From NCBI GenBank assembly GCA_024689285.1, contig JAILDR010000240.1:1-11558 (forward strand): DNA of 11,558 nt. The letters run 5' to 3'. How positions within the stretch are numbered: the stretch's first letter is position 1; the number at the start of each line of letters is the position of its first letter. This document shows, one piece after another, positions 1-5,561 of this stretch. The notes below the pieces were generated by a model that saw only the letters and a program-made list of their open reading frames with translations, did not search any database and was not told the DNA's origin. This stretch comes from Bacteroidales bacterium. GTDB lineage: Bacteria > Bacteroidota > Bacteroidia > Bacteroidales > F082. The position numbers and the translations under genes were made by a program.

Positions 1-109
1 TCTTGATGACAAACTGAGGGTCGTTCTGCCCGAAAACCGTGCTGCCGGCGAGCATCAAAACCGCCGCTACCAATGAAAAACCAATATGCCTAATCAACAT
101 CCTGTTCAT
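1..109 (-). CDS. Secreted protein, N-terminal fragment (runs off the window)
   Basis: Only the first 36 codons are visible, reading leftward from an ATG at 109 with no stop before the edge. The peptide begins MNRMLIRHIGF, continues with a hydrophobic stretch (SLVAAVLMLAG) and then STVFGQNDPQ, which is a classic Sec signal peptide with a likely cleavage site just before or after the Gln at about residue 28. A second in-frame Met at residue 4 (position 100) is an alternative start. The mature protein is exported to the periplasm, outer membrane or outside. Too little is visible to assign a family. A matching -7 element lies about 80 bases upstream. I am confident of the signal peptide and do not know the function. 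Confidence 0.75.
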   Translation of the reverse strand, partial: MNRMLIRHIGFSLVAAVLMLAGSTVFGQNDPQFVIK

Positions 110-188
110 TACAAACTTACTAATACATTCGTTTTTAGATAGTTACACAGAACCACACCCTTTGGGGCATAGCCCTACAAATAGTGTG

Positions 189-196
189 CAAAGGTA
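189..196 (-). promoter_or_regulatory. Putative Bacteroidetes -7 promoter element
   Basis: CAAAGGTA on the plus strand reads TACCTTTG on the minus strand, an exact fit to the Bacteroidetes TAnnTTTG consensus. It points at the secreted-protein gene starting at 109 and predicts a leader of about 70 bases. The -33 region has only an approximate TTTG (TTTA). The spacer from 110 to 353 is very AT-rich, with a TTATAAT/ATTATAA inverted repeat at 238-258, and holds no gene that I can see. Confidence 0.5.
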
Positions 197-353
197 CAAA
201 TTTTAGTCCAAAAGTAAATGCTTTTCGGACTAATTTTTTATAATTATTATTATTATAATTTTATTAAATAAAAGAAAACTATGTAAGTATCACATTCACA
301 GCAAAATAATCTTACAGGATTGTGTCGAAGACGGGATTGTATTACTTGGTGTA

Positions 354-1079
354 TCAACGTTCCACCAGATACTCCCCTACCGTCATCGTGTCGCGGTTGA
401 ACTGGATGCCCACCTTGACGACCTTGCGGCCTTCGGTCTCGTAGGGCAGCGCGTAGCCCTTGCCGTTGATTTGGTCGAGGGCTTCTTGGGCCGTGCCGTT
501 CACCTTCAGTTCAAAGACGTAGGTAGTGTCAGGCATCAGCACCACGAAGTCGATGCGCCCGCCGCGGCACTTCACCTGGGTCTGGGCATAGACGTTCAGC
601 ATGTTGAATATCAGCCAGAAGGTGTATTCGTAGAAGCCTTCCGAGGCTGCCGCGTCCTCCAGCTTGCGCTTGAAGCCCTCCACGTAGGGGATGCCGGCGA
701 GGAAGGATTTCAGCTCCTGCATGGCGGTGTCGATGTCGTCGTTCTTCAAGGCTTGCCACAGCCTTAAGGCGAAGCCGTTGCGCACCTCCCTGCCGTCCAG
801 TCCGGTATAGGTAGGGATGAGACCCCTGACGAGGCCTACCCTCACCTCGTTGTTGGGAATGGACAGGGTGAATATCTCCCCTTCGAGGCAGTAGTCTTTA
901 ATGGTCAGGTAGCCGCTATGGTAGAGCAAGGGAAGCGCGTCTTCCATGGCCTCGGTGGGGCAGTCGAAAGAAGAAGCGTCGCACTCGATGCGGTCCATCG
1001 TGGTGATGTCGGTGCGAAAATGCTGCATCTGGCGAATGAGGAAGGTGGGCGTGGCGCTCTCAAACCAGTAGTTGGCCAT
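354..1079 (-). pseudogene. PD-(D/E)XK nuclease domain protein; probable remnant of an AAA-ATPase/DUF1703 protein
   Basis: The 241-aa reading frame from the ATG at 1079 matches the C-terminal half of the Bacteroidetes 'ATP-binding protein' family (AAA-ATPase-like plus DUF1703, a PD-(D/E)XK fold). It opens with NYWFESATPTFLIRQM, the linker that normally follows the ATPase domain in proteins of roughly 500 residues. It carries the nuclease-like core RIDFVV..(x)..YVFELK, with Asp177, Glu190 and Lys192, followed by the usual ALDQI..KGYA. The C-terminus looks complete. The N-terminal ATPase half (P-loop, Walker B) is absent; the frame can be extended upstream only to a TTG at 1124, and the added residues CFQQRK may be the last of the original ATPase part. 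A -7 box (1102-1109) and a purine-rich AGAGGAAG just before the ATG leave open that the shortened form is expressed. Family assignment is good; status (decayed or a reduced functional gene) is uncertain. Confidence 0.7.
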
Positions 1080-1101
1080 CTTCCTCTGCTGGAAACAAAT
1101 G

Positions 1102-1109
1102 CAAAAATA
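1102..1109 (-). promoter_or_regulatory. Putative -7 promoter element of the nuclease fragment
   Basis: CAAAAATA reads TATTTTTG on the minus strand, a perfect TAnnTTTG. It lies 22 bases upstream of the ATG at 1079, and AGAGGAAG sits between them directly before the start. No clear -33 TTTG is present, so this could be chance in an AT-rich patch. Confidence 0.4.
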
Positions 1110-1227
1110 AGTATTTTTATCCAATCGCGTTCATCCTGGGGATGATTTTTTCGGGAAACCAAGAGGCGTTGTCCCTGTCCCACGCCGGGAGGGTGTCCCG
1201 CTTGGCGGCGAGTGTCCCCTGTCCCGC

Positions 1228-1260
1228 TGTCCCACTATCCCTATAGGGATAGTTGGGACA
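1228..1260. repeat. Inverted repeat 1 of the TGTCCC field
   Basis: TGTCCCA at 1228-1234 pairs with TGGGACA at 1254-1260 around a perfect 18-bp palindrome, CTATCCCTATAGGGATAG, at 1235-1252. Only one unpaired T (1253) interrupts the symmetry. More TGTCCC words lie to the left (1165-1225), and GGGACA words lie to the right (1274-1291). Confidence 0.85.
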
Positions 1261-1364
1261 AGGGTACAGATGGGACACTTTAGGGACACCTTGATGGGAC
1301 TGTCCCAAGGTGTCGTTTCCTGATTTAGGCTGACTGTTTAGTGTCGTTAATCGCTGGTTGGAGT

Positions 1365-1440
1365 TGTCCCAACTGTCCCAAGGTGTCCCACTGTCCCAGG
1401 CATGGGACAGGTGGGACAGGTGGGACAGTTGTGGGACACC
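1365..1440. repeat. Inverted repeat 2 of the TGTCCC field
   Basis: Four TGTCCCA words on the left are followed by four TGGGACA words on the right. The two central words (1392-1398 and 1403-1409) are separated by the four-base loop GGCA. The whole block is an imperfect long hairpin in which arms can pair in several registers. Confidence 0.8.
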
Positions 1441-1459
1441 TGTGGTGCGTCTGGATCAC

Positions 1460-1514
1460 GTCATAGGTAAGTCGAGGGTGAGTCGAGGGTGAGTCGAGGG
1501 TGAGTCGAAGGTAG
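1460..1514. repeat. 11-bp tandem repeat, four to five units
   Basis: The unit GTCGAGGGTGA occurs three times without change at 1471-1503, then once with two changes (1504-1514), and once in a degenerate form (1460-1470). There are no spacers between units, so it is not a CRISPR. Eleven bases is not a multiple of three, so the repeat cycles through all reading frames; read on the minus strand it gives a Leu-Thr-Leu-Asp-Ser-Pro-Ser-Thr-His-Pro-Arg pattern. Confidence 0.9.
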
Positions 1515-1588
1515 ACAGCAAAAAAGCAATGTTGGTCTGAAAAACAATCGAAGGCAGACGAGATTGGAGGGTGAAGGGGTGCAGTAAA

Positions 1589-1637
1589 TGTCCCCCTGTC
1601 CCACTGTCTCAAGGGGTGGCACAGTGGGACAGGGACA
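1589..1637. repeat. Inverted repeat 3 of the TGTCCC field
   Basis: The left arm at 1589-1607 contains TGTCCC, two extra C, then TGTCCCACTGT. The right arm at 1621-1637 is ACAGTGGGACAGGGACA. They form a 17-bp stem with one two-base bulge and a 13-base loop. It lies about 45 bases beyond the 3' end of the thioredoxin-fold gene, so it could act as a transcript-end structure for that gene, though no T-run follows on the minus strand. Confidence 0.75.
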
Positions 1638-1674
1638 CCGAACTCCAAGGTAGCTTCGACTTAACACCATAGTA

Positions 1675-1693
1675 CCTATTGCCTATTGCCTAT
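1675..1693. repeat. CCTATTG short tandem repeat across a stop codon
   Basis: CCTATTG occurs twice in tandem, followed by CCTAT. The TAG stop of the thioredoxin-fold gene (complement of 1683-1685) and its last two codons (Arg-Gln) lie inside the repeat, so a change in copy number would alter the end of the protein only slightly. Confidence 0.7.
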
Positions 1694-3053
1694 ACATCCT
1701 TCTCACCCGCTCGTCCAAATACCGTTCTGGTGAAGGCGCAGGGGCCTCGCCTATCTTGTTGCCCTTGGTGATAAGGATGTATTCAGGGAAGGTGCGCACG
1801 TTGTAAGTCTCCAAAAGAAGAATGTTGTCGCCTAAATCCAGAAGAGGCCAATCCTGCCGTTTCTCTTCGAAGTACTGCTTGACAAGGGGCATTTTTTCGC
1901 GGGTGGCTATAGTGAGGATTTGCACAGAATCCTGCCATTGGTGGTGCAGGCTTCTCAATTCGGCAAACTGCCTTTCGCTGAAAGGCGAAATGCCGTCAAC
2001 GAACTGCAACAACACCAAATCATCTTTGAAATCGGAAAGGCTTACAGGATTTCCCTTGCTGTCTCTTAAAGTGAACTTGGGGGCGTTGCCACCAACCGCC
2101 AAACGGTTGTATTTCACGAAGAAATCGTCGATAATGGCCTTGTGTTCGGCATAGTGGGTCTGCGATTTGATATGGTTCAGATGTTCCTTGGCGAGACGGC
2201 TCGTGGTGCGGTCACCATAGCAGAGTTTCCTTAGGTTATAAATGGCAATCAGCTCAGCAAGCCGGGGATTGCGAGACATCAACGGGTCGGTGCCCAGGTA
2301 GGTTTTGAAGGCCGTATGCCCTTCTGCAAAAGCTTGGTTAAGCAGATGGCTGTCGTATGCCGCGCTGTTGAAATAGCCGTCAAACAGCTCCTTGAAGAGA
2401 TCCATGTAGGCGGTTTGGGTATACAGCACCGGTTGCCCGTCATAATAGTCCTTGATGATTTTCTTGCCCCCATCGGTACTGATACCCAGCCTGACCGAAG
2501 CAATCTTGTATCGGTTATAGGCTTTCACGTAGTCTGACTTGATATCCGGCACCACTTTATTAATGGTGTTTTGGATGGAGTCGATGTAGCGCAGCTGCCT
2601 TCCGCGATAGATTTGATTGAAATGCTCGACGAGGTAGCTGTTGATGATTTCCTCGGAATAGACGAGCTGCCGGTAGAGTCCCTGGTCGGAGGCGCGTTTC
2701 ACGCGCAAGGTGGGCAAATCCTTCTCGAAGTAAGAGACGTTCTCTTGCTGCTTGGGGATGATGATGTCAACGTCGTAGGTGGCGTTGGGAGAAAGCACCA
2801 GGTCGACGTACTCCAAGCCGACATAGATGCGTGCGGGAAGAATCTGCTTCAGGGTGCCTTCCAGGATGAAGCTGCCTTGCTTGTCGCTTCGGTTTTGGTC
2901 AAGGAGCAGGCCAGTCTCGTTGACAAGGTCTTCATAAACGAAAAGACGCATCAAAGCGTCGGCCTGATTGGTCCTACCGGTGATGGTAACATTCTGCGCG
3001 TTTGCCACAAAGGCAAACAGGGCAAAGACGAGGGTGATGATGTTGCGTTTCAT
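1683..3053 (-). CDS. Secreted TlpA-like thioredoxin-fold protein lacking the CxxC
   Basis: The 456-aa product starts with the signal peptide MKRNIITLVFALFAFVANAQ. Residues about 21-110 resemble the beta-rich N-terminal domain (DUF4369-like) found in many Bacteroidetes thiol:disulfide interchange proteins; about 120-315 are helical with no recognised family. Residues about 320-456 form a TlpA/AhpC-type thioredoxin fold: APKFTLRDSKGNPVSLSDFK, then DDLVLLQFVD, and a cis-Pro loop RTFPEYILI (Pro423). Where the family has a CPPC-type redox motif this protein reads SPFS (about 356-359), so both catalytic cysteines are Ser and the only mature cysteine I see is elsewhere (KLCYGD). Redox activity through the usual site is therefore not expected. 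The gene begins 26 bases after coaD and is probably cotranscribed with it. Its stop codon lies within a short CCTATTG repeat. The fold is well supported; the role is unknown. Confidence 0.8.
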   Translation of the reverse strand: MKRNIITLVFALFAFVANAQNVTITGRTNQADALMRLFVYEDLVNETGLLLDQNRSDKQGSFILEGTLKQILPARIYVGLEYVDLVLSPNATYDVDIIIPKQQENVSYFEKDLPTLRVKRASDQGLYRQLVYSEEIINSYLVEHFNQIYRGRQLRYIDSIQNTINKVVPDIKSDYVKAYNRYKIASVRLGISTDGGKKIIKDYYDGQPVLYTQTAYMDLFKELFDGYFNSAAYDSHLLNQAFAEGHTAFKTYLGTDPLMSRNPRLAELIAIYNLRKLCYGDRTTSRLAKEHLNHIKSQTHYAEHKAIIDDFFVKYNRLAVGGNAPKFTLRDSKGNPVSLSDFKDDLVLLQFVDGISPFSERQFAELRSLHHQWQDSVQILTIATREKMPLVKQYFEEKRQDWPLLDLGDNILLLETYNVRTFPEYILITKGNKIGEAPAPSPERYLDERVRRMYRQ

Positions 3054-3079
3054 GCCTTGAAAACGCGATAAAGGCCAAA

Positions 3080-3550
3080 TTATTGCCTTTCGGGCAGTTT
3101 CACCTCGACAGGCATGAATTTCGACACGTCGCCACCGTTCTTGTAGATGTCGCGCACGACGCTCGACGACACGCCTACCAGTTCGCTCTCGGTGAGGAGG
3201 AATATGGTTTCCAGCTCGGGATGCAGGCGCTTGTTGGCGTGACCTATCATGTTCTCATACTCGAAGTCGCTGCCGCAACGCAAGCCTCTGATGATTGTGT
3301 TGGCCCCCACTTTCTTGCAGAAGTCGGCAGTAAGGCCCTCATAGCTCTCCACCTTCACATTCGGGTAGTCGGCGAAGACAGCTTCACACCACTTGATGCG
3401 GTCCTGCAATTCAAAGGTGGAACGCTTTTCCATATTGATGCCGACGGCGACATAAATCTCGTCGAACAGAGGGAGGGCGCGAAGTACAATGGAACGGTGA
3501 CCCAGGGTGATGGGGTCGAAAGAACCGGGGAAAACGGCTATTCTTTTCAT
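3080..3550 (-). CDS. coaD: Phosphopantetheine adenylyltransferase
   Basis: This 156-aa enzyme transfers AMP from ATP to 4'-phosphopantetheine, giving dephospho-CoA, the penultimate step of cytosolic coenzyme A synthesis. The sequence shows the nucleotidyltransferase signature near the N-terminus, GSFDPITLGH (the TxGH motif), IIRGLRCGSDFEYE in the middle, the PELETIFL segment, and the C-terminal VSSSVVRD (the SSTxVR-type motif). The length is normal for CoaD. The frame is open further upstream to 3613, but I chose the ATG at 3550 because MKRIAVFPGSFDP is the usual family start and because a promoter (3574-3606) lies inside the longer version. The secreted thioredoxin-fold gene follows after 26 bases; the Nudix gene ends 31 bases before the start. 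Confidence 0.96.
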   Translation of the reverse strand: MKRIAVFPGSFDPITLGHRSIVLRALPLFDEIYVAVGINMEKRSTFELQDRIKWCEAVFADYPNVKVESYEGLTADFCKKVGANTIIRGLRCGSDFEYENMIGHANKRLHPELETIFLLTESELVGVSSSVVRDIYKNGGDVSKFMPVEVKLPERQ

Positions 3551-3573
3551 GAGTTTGTCTATTTTTCGGGCTG

Positions 3574-3606
3574 CAAAAGTATCACTTTGTTGTGAGTTGA
3601 CGCAAA
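3574..3606 (-). promoter_or_regulatory. Putative coaD promoter (-33 and -7)
   Basis: On the minus strand, TTTG at 3606-3603 and TACTTTTG at 3581-3574 match both Bacteroidetes elements (TTTG and TAnnTTTG) with a 21-base spacer. Transcription would start near 3567, just upstream of the ATG at 3550. The -33 element lies inside the last codons of the Nudix gene and the -7 element abuts its stop codon, so coaD can be transcribed separately from the Nudix gene. Confidence 0.65.
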
Positions 3607-4208
3607 TCTTCACCTAAAATATTGCTTAAAGAGCGGAAGGTGTATTTCAAAAAAGCCTCAATCTCTTCGTTCCCAATCAGTTTCACCTCGCTGATGCCTT
3701 CTTCAGCCTGAGGCTTCAACTGCAAAGCCTCTTCCGTCTCCATCAGATACCACCAAGTGCGTTTCAATCGCCACTCCTCCCCCATCTGATAGCAATGCCA
3801 AGTGGAAGGCAACTCCTTGATGATGCGTAGCTTTTTGATGCCCGTTTCCTCTTCCACCTCGCGCAGGGCTGCTTGTTCAGGCTGTTCACCTATTTCTATA
3901 TGTCCCTTGGGCAGGTCGGGGATGCCGTTGCGAGTGATGGTGACGATTTTGCCGTCCTTGACGACGATGCCGCCAGCGGCGGGAGCCATGCGGAAGGCCT
4001 CATTGAGGGCAGCAGCCACAGCGTTTTCGCCCACTTCGTGGACAAAAGTTTCGGTCTGGTCGGGGTCGTCAAGCCATTCCTGCAAAAAATCGAAAATAAT
4101 ATCCGTTTCGTATCTGTCAGATTCATGGAGCGTTGCATCGAATTTCAACGAATTGCCGTCGATTTTCGGGAAAACAAGTGTTTTATTGTCTAGAAAAATC
4201 TTGTACAT
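3582..4208 (-). CDS. Nudix hydrolase
   Basis: This 208-aa protein belongs to the family that cleaves a nucleoside diphosphate linked to another group, using a divalent metal. The Nudix box is complete: G-HIEIG-E-QPEQAAL-REVEEETGI at about residues 115-137, fitting GX5EX7REUXEEXGU. The preceding GIVVKDGKIVTITRNGIPDLPKG and the following WHCYQM and KRTWWYLM are typical core strands. An extra N-terminal part of about 85 residues (MYKIFLDNKTLVF onwards) precedes the core. I place the start at the ATG at 4208; the frame extends to an upstream start at 4244, but that would overlap the predicted -7 element. The substrate cannot be told from sequence. It is divergent from pyrE with a 47-base gap. Confidence 0.9.
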   Translation of the reverse strand: MYKIFLDNKTLVFPKIDGNSLKFDATLHESDRYETDIIFDFLQEWLDDPDQTETFVHEVGENAVAAALNEAFRMAPAAGGIVVKDGKIVTITRNGIPDLPKGHIEIGEQPEQAALREVEEETGIKKLRIIKELPSTWHCYQMGEEWRLKRTWWYLMETEEALQLKPQAEEGISEVKLIGNEEIEAFLKYTFRSLSNILGEDLRQLTTK

Positions 4209-4211
4209 TTG
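4204..4211 (+). promoter_or_regulatory. Putative pyrE -7 promoter element
   Basis: TACATTTG is an exact TAnnTTTG. It overlaps the start codon of the divergent Nudix gene (4206-4208). A run of four T at 4181-4184, one mismatch from TTTG, sits 19 bases upstream. Predicted transcription start is near 4218, giving pyrE a leader of about 38 bases. Confidence 0.5.
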
Positions 4212-4230
4212 TAGCGTGATTTGAACGCGA

Positions 4231-4238
4231 CAAAGATA
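4231..4238 (-). promoter_or_regulatory. Putative Nudix-gene -7 promoter element
   Basis: CAAAGATA reads TATCTTTG on the minus strand, an exact TAnnTTTG, 22 bases upstream of the Nudix ATG at 4208. Predicted start is near 4224, so this promoter and the pyrE promoter cross each other. No clear -33 element was seen. Confidence 0.5.
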
Positions 4239-4255
4239 CAACATTTACATATACC

Positions 4256-4903
4256 ATGAATTACGAAGACTCAGCATTGATTTTGGCCTTGCATCTATTA
4301 CAGATTAAAGCCGTGAAACTCAGCCCGAAAGCCCCGTTCACCTGGGCATCAGGATTGAAAAGCCCCATCTATTGTGACAATCGCGTCACACTCTCCTACC
4401 CTGCCGTGAGAACCTATATCCGCCAGCAGTTTGTGGAGAAGCTGATGCAGAACTTCGGCAAGCCCGACGTGATTGCGGGTGTTGCCACAGGCGGTATCGC
4501 CCAAGGCGCGTTGGTGGCGCAGGAGCTGGGACTGCCGTTTGTGTATGTGCGCAGCGAGAAGAAGTCACACGGAATGCAAAACCAGATTGAGGGCGTCATC
4601 AACGCAGGCCAGTCGGTGGTAGTCGTTGAGGACTTGGTCTCGACGGGCAAATCAAGCCTGTTGGCTGTGGACGCCTTGCGCGAGGCAGGTGCCGAGGTGA
4701 AAGGCATGGTGGCCATCTTCACCTATCAGATGGAAGTCGCCAAGAAGAATTTCGAGGAGAAGAACTGTCAGTTGGTCACTTTGTCGAACTACGAGACGCT
4801 GATTCACAAAGCCATGGAAGAGTCCTACATTACCGAAGAGGACGTGCAGTCGTTGAAGGAATGGCGCAAGGACCAGCAGGCCTGGAGCGACAGGTGGAAT
4901 TGA
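4256..4903 (+). CDS. pyrE: Orotate phosphoribosyltransferase
   Basis: This 215-aa cytosolic enzyme joins orotate to phosphoribosyl pyrophosphate to give orotidine 5'-phosphate in de novo pyrimidine synthesis. The sequence shows the family's early segment KAVKLSPKAPFTWASGLKSP followed by IYCDNR, the GVATGGIAQGALVAQELGLPF region, the YVRSEKKSHG loop with catalytic lysines, and the PRPP-binding motif VVVVEDLVSTGKSS at about residues 121-134. The length fits the family (about 210). The start at 4256 has no clear Shine-Dalgarno sequence, which is common in Bacteroidetes. It is transcribed away from the Nudix gene, and a palindromic repeat begins one base after its stop codon. Confidence 0.97.
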   Translation: MNYEDSALILALHLLQIKAVKLSPKAPFTWASGLKSPIYCDNRVTLSYPAVRTYIRQQFVEKLMQNFGKPDVIAGVATGGIAQGALVAQELGLPFVYVRSEKKSHGMQNQIEGVINAGQSVVVVEDLVSTGKSSLLAVDALREAGAEVKGMVAIFTYQMEVAKKNFEEKNCQLVTLSNYETLIHKAMEESYITEEDVQSLKEWRKDQQAWSDRWN

Positions 4904-4904
4904 T

Positions 4905-4938
4905 AACTGTTCTTGTAGAGACGCATTGAATGCGTCTC
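4905..4938. repeat. Palindromic repeat, copy 1 (34 bp)
   Basis: The repeat is AACTGTTCTTGTA followed by a perfect palindrome at 4918-4938 (arms GAGACGCATT and AATGCGTCTC around a single G). It begins one base after the pyrE stop codon and is identical over 34 bases to copy 2 at 5561-5594. It resembles short REP-like intergenic palindromes. The stem could fold in the pyrE transcript end, but no T-run follows, so a classic intrinsic terminator is not shown. Confidence 0.9.
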
Positions 4939-4991
4939 GTAACTTTGTGTTTGTCGGGTGCAAATAATATAGAAAAAAATTTTGGTCGGAA

Positions 4992-5010
4992 ACAAATCTG
5001 ACACAAATCT
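4992..5010. promoter_or_regulatory. ACAAATCT direct repeat upstream of the toxin-antitoxin pair
   Basis: ACAAATCT occurs at 4992-4999 and again at 5003-5010, an 11-base spacing close to one helical turn. It lies just upstream of the predicted promoter of the small gene pair, where an autoregulatory operator would be expected. Evidence is only the repeat and its place. Confidence 0.25.
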
Positions 5011-5043
5011 TTCAGAAAAATGGCCGAGATGAACTATTTTTCA

Positions 5044-5051
5044 TATTTTTG
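5044..5051 (+). promoter_or_regulatory. Putative -7 promoter element of the toxin-antitoxin pair
   Basis: TATTTTTG is an exact TAnnTTTG, 20 bases before the ATG at 5072. No good -33 TTTG is present. A start near 5058 would leave a very short leader. Confidence 0.5.
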
Positions 5052-5071
5052 CATTCTAAATCAGATGAACG

Positions 5072-5281
5072 ATGAATTCTTACGATGACATTGAAGAGAC
5101 AAAGCCCTCGATGGCTTCAGAACCGCAAGTAGCGTATGGAAGTGTCCAAGCGTCAATGACCCTGCCATATCCATCTTCGGATAGAATCCCTGAAGGATAC
5201 ATGTCACTGAAGCGTTTTGGGGAATTGTTTCACCAAAAACTTGATGCCTGCTATGCGCAGTTACGAAGTGATAGTAAGTGA
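5072..5281 (+). CDS. Small protein, probable antitoxin
   Basis: This 69-aa protein is encoded directly upstream of, and overlapping by 29 bases, a RelE/ParE-like gene, which is the usual place of a type II antitoxin. The N-terminal half (MNSYDDIEETKPSMASEPQV) is acidic and low in predicted structure; the C-terminal part (EGYMSLKRFGELFHQKLDACYAQL, read in two pieces around residues 41-65) looks like one amphipathic helix that could wrap the toxin. I see no ribbon-helix-helix or helix-turn-helix DNA-binding motif. The role is inferred from position and size, not from a recognised family. It is preceded by a good -7 element. Confidence 0.6.
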   Translation: MNSYDDIEETKPSMASEPQVAYGSVQASMTLPYPSSDRIPEGYMSLKRFGELFHQKLDACYAQLRSDSK

Positions 5282-5561
5282 TGAGGCCTACTCTGATTTG
5301 GACGAAATGGCATTGTATATCGCTCAACTCTATCGTCCAAAAAGCGGACACAATTATGTAAATCGGATTTTAGGCCAGTTGGCGGCTTTGGCATATACTG
5401 CTGACATTTATCAGTTTAACCGCTTGATGACAGCAAAGAGGATTCATCCACAAGCCAAGACTTTATCCATTATGAATCATCGCTGGACAGTAGTGTTTCA
5501 CATAGAAGGCATTTATGTGATTGTTGACAGAATCATTCCGTCTAAGATGATGGTAGAATAA
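5253..5561 (+). CDS. RelE/ParE-family toxin-like protein
   Basis: The 102-aa product MRSYEVIVSDEAYSDLDEMA..., continuing through the helical ALYIAQLYRPKSG and ending with the beta strands SIMNHRWTVVFHIE and GIYVIVDRIIP, fits the compact alpha/beta fold of RelE/ParE toxins (ribosome-dependent mRNA cleavage or gyrase poisoning). Which activity it has cannot be told. I prefer the ATG at 5253 because the family usually starts right before the first strand (xYEVIVSDEA); the ATG at 5244 is an alternative. It overlaps the upstream gene by 29 bases, suggesting coupled translation. Its TAA stop overlaps the first base of repeat copy 2, and birA converges on it from the other side. Confidence 0.75.
   Translation: MRSYEVIVSDEAYSDLDEMALYIAQLYRPKSGHNYVNRILGQLAALAYTADIYQFNRLMTAKRIHPQAKTLSIMNHRWTVVFHIEGIYVIVDRIIPSKMMVE

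Larger units (their letters stand above)
1125..1682. other. Repeat-rich region without a convincing gene
   Basis: This 558-base stretch contains about 22 copies of the hexamer TGTCCC or its complement GGGACA, an 11-bp tandem repeat, and three hairpins. The open frames across it (for example minus strand 1325-1648) are low-complexity, rich in Pro, Val, Gly and Gln, with no recognisable domain, so I do not call them genes. It separates the nuclease fragment from the thioredoxin-fold gene. One possibility, inference only, is that it is the decayed tail of a deleted minus-strand gene, because Bacteroidetes mobile-element proteins sometimes have such repetitive C-termini. Another is a structured extragenic repeat. 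Confidence 0.6.

Noticed and set aside
1460..1514. Short CRISPR-like array
   Set aside because: The 11-bp units are directly adjacent with no spacers, and no cas genes are nearby.
1160..1640. Iteron-type replication origin
   Set aside because: The words are in both orientations as hairpins rather than a same-strand row, no replication initiator gene is near, and the surroundings are ordinary chromosome genes.
1325..1648. Minus-strand frame of 107 codons in the repeat field
   Set aside because: Its sequence is made almost wholly of the TGTCCC words and the 11-bp repeat. A decayed gene tail is possible, but a working protein cannot be supported.
2571..3613. Plus-strand open frames of about 170 codons opposite the thioredoxin-fold gene and coaD
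   Set aside because: They mirror strong minus-strand genes; their products are Val- and Asp-rich antisense translations without domains.
4918..4938. Classic intrinsic terminator after pyrE
   Set aside because: The stem is perfect but no T-run follows, and the same sequence recurs as a repeat, so it is listed as a repeat with possible terminator function.
5065..5088. Seven-codon upstream open frame ahead of the antitoxin
   Set aside because: It overlaps the antitoxin start out of frame and has no special codon content suggesting a leader peptide.
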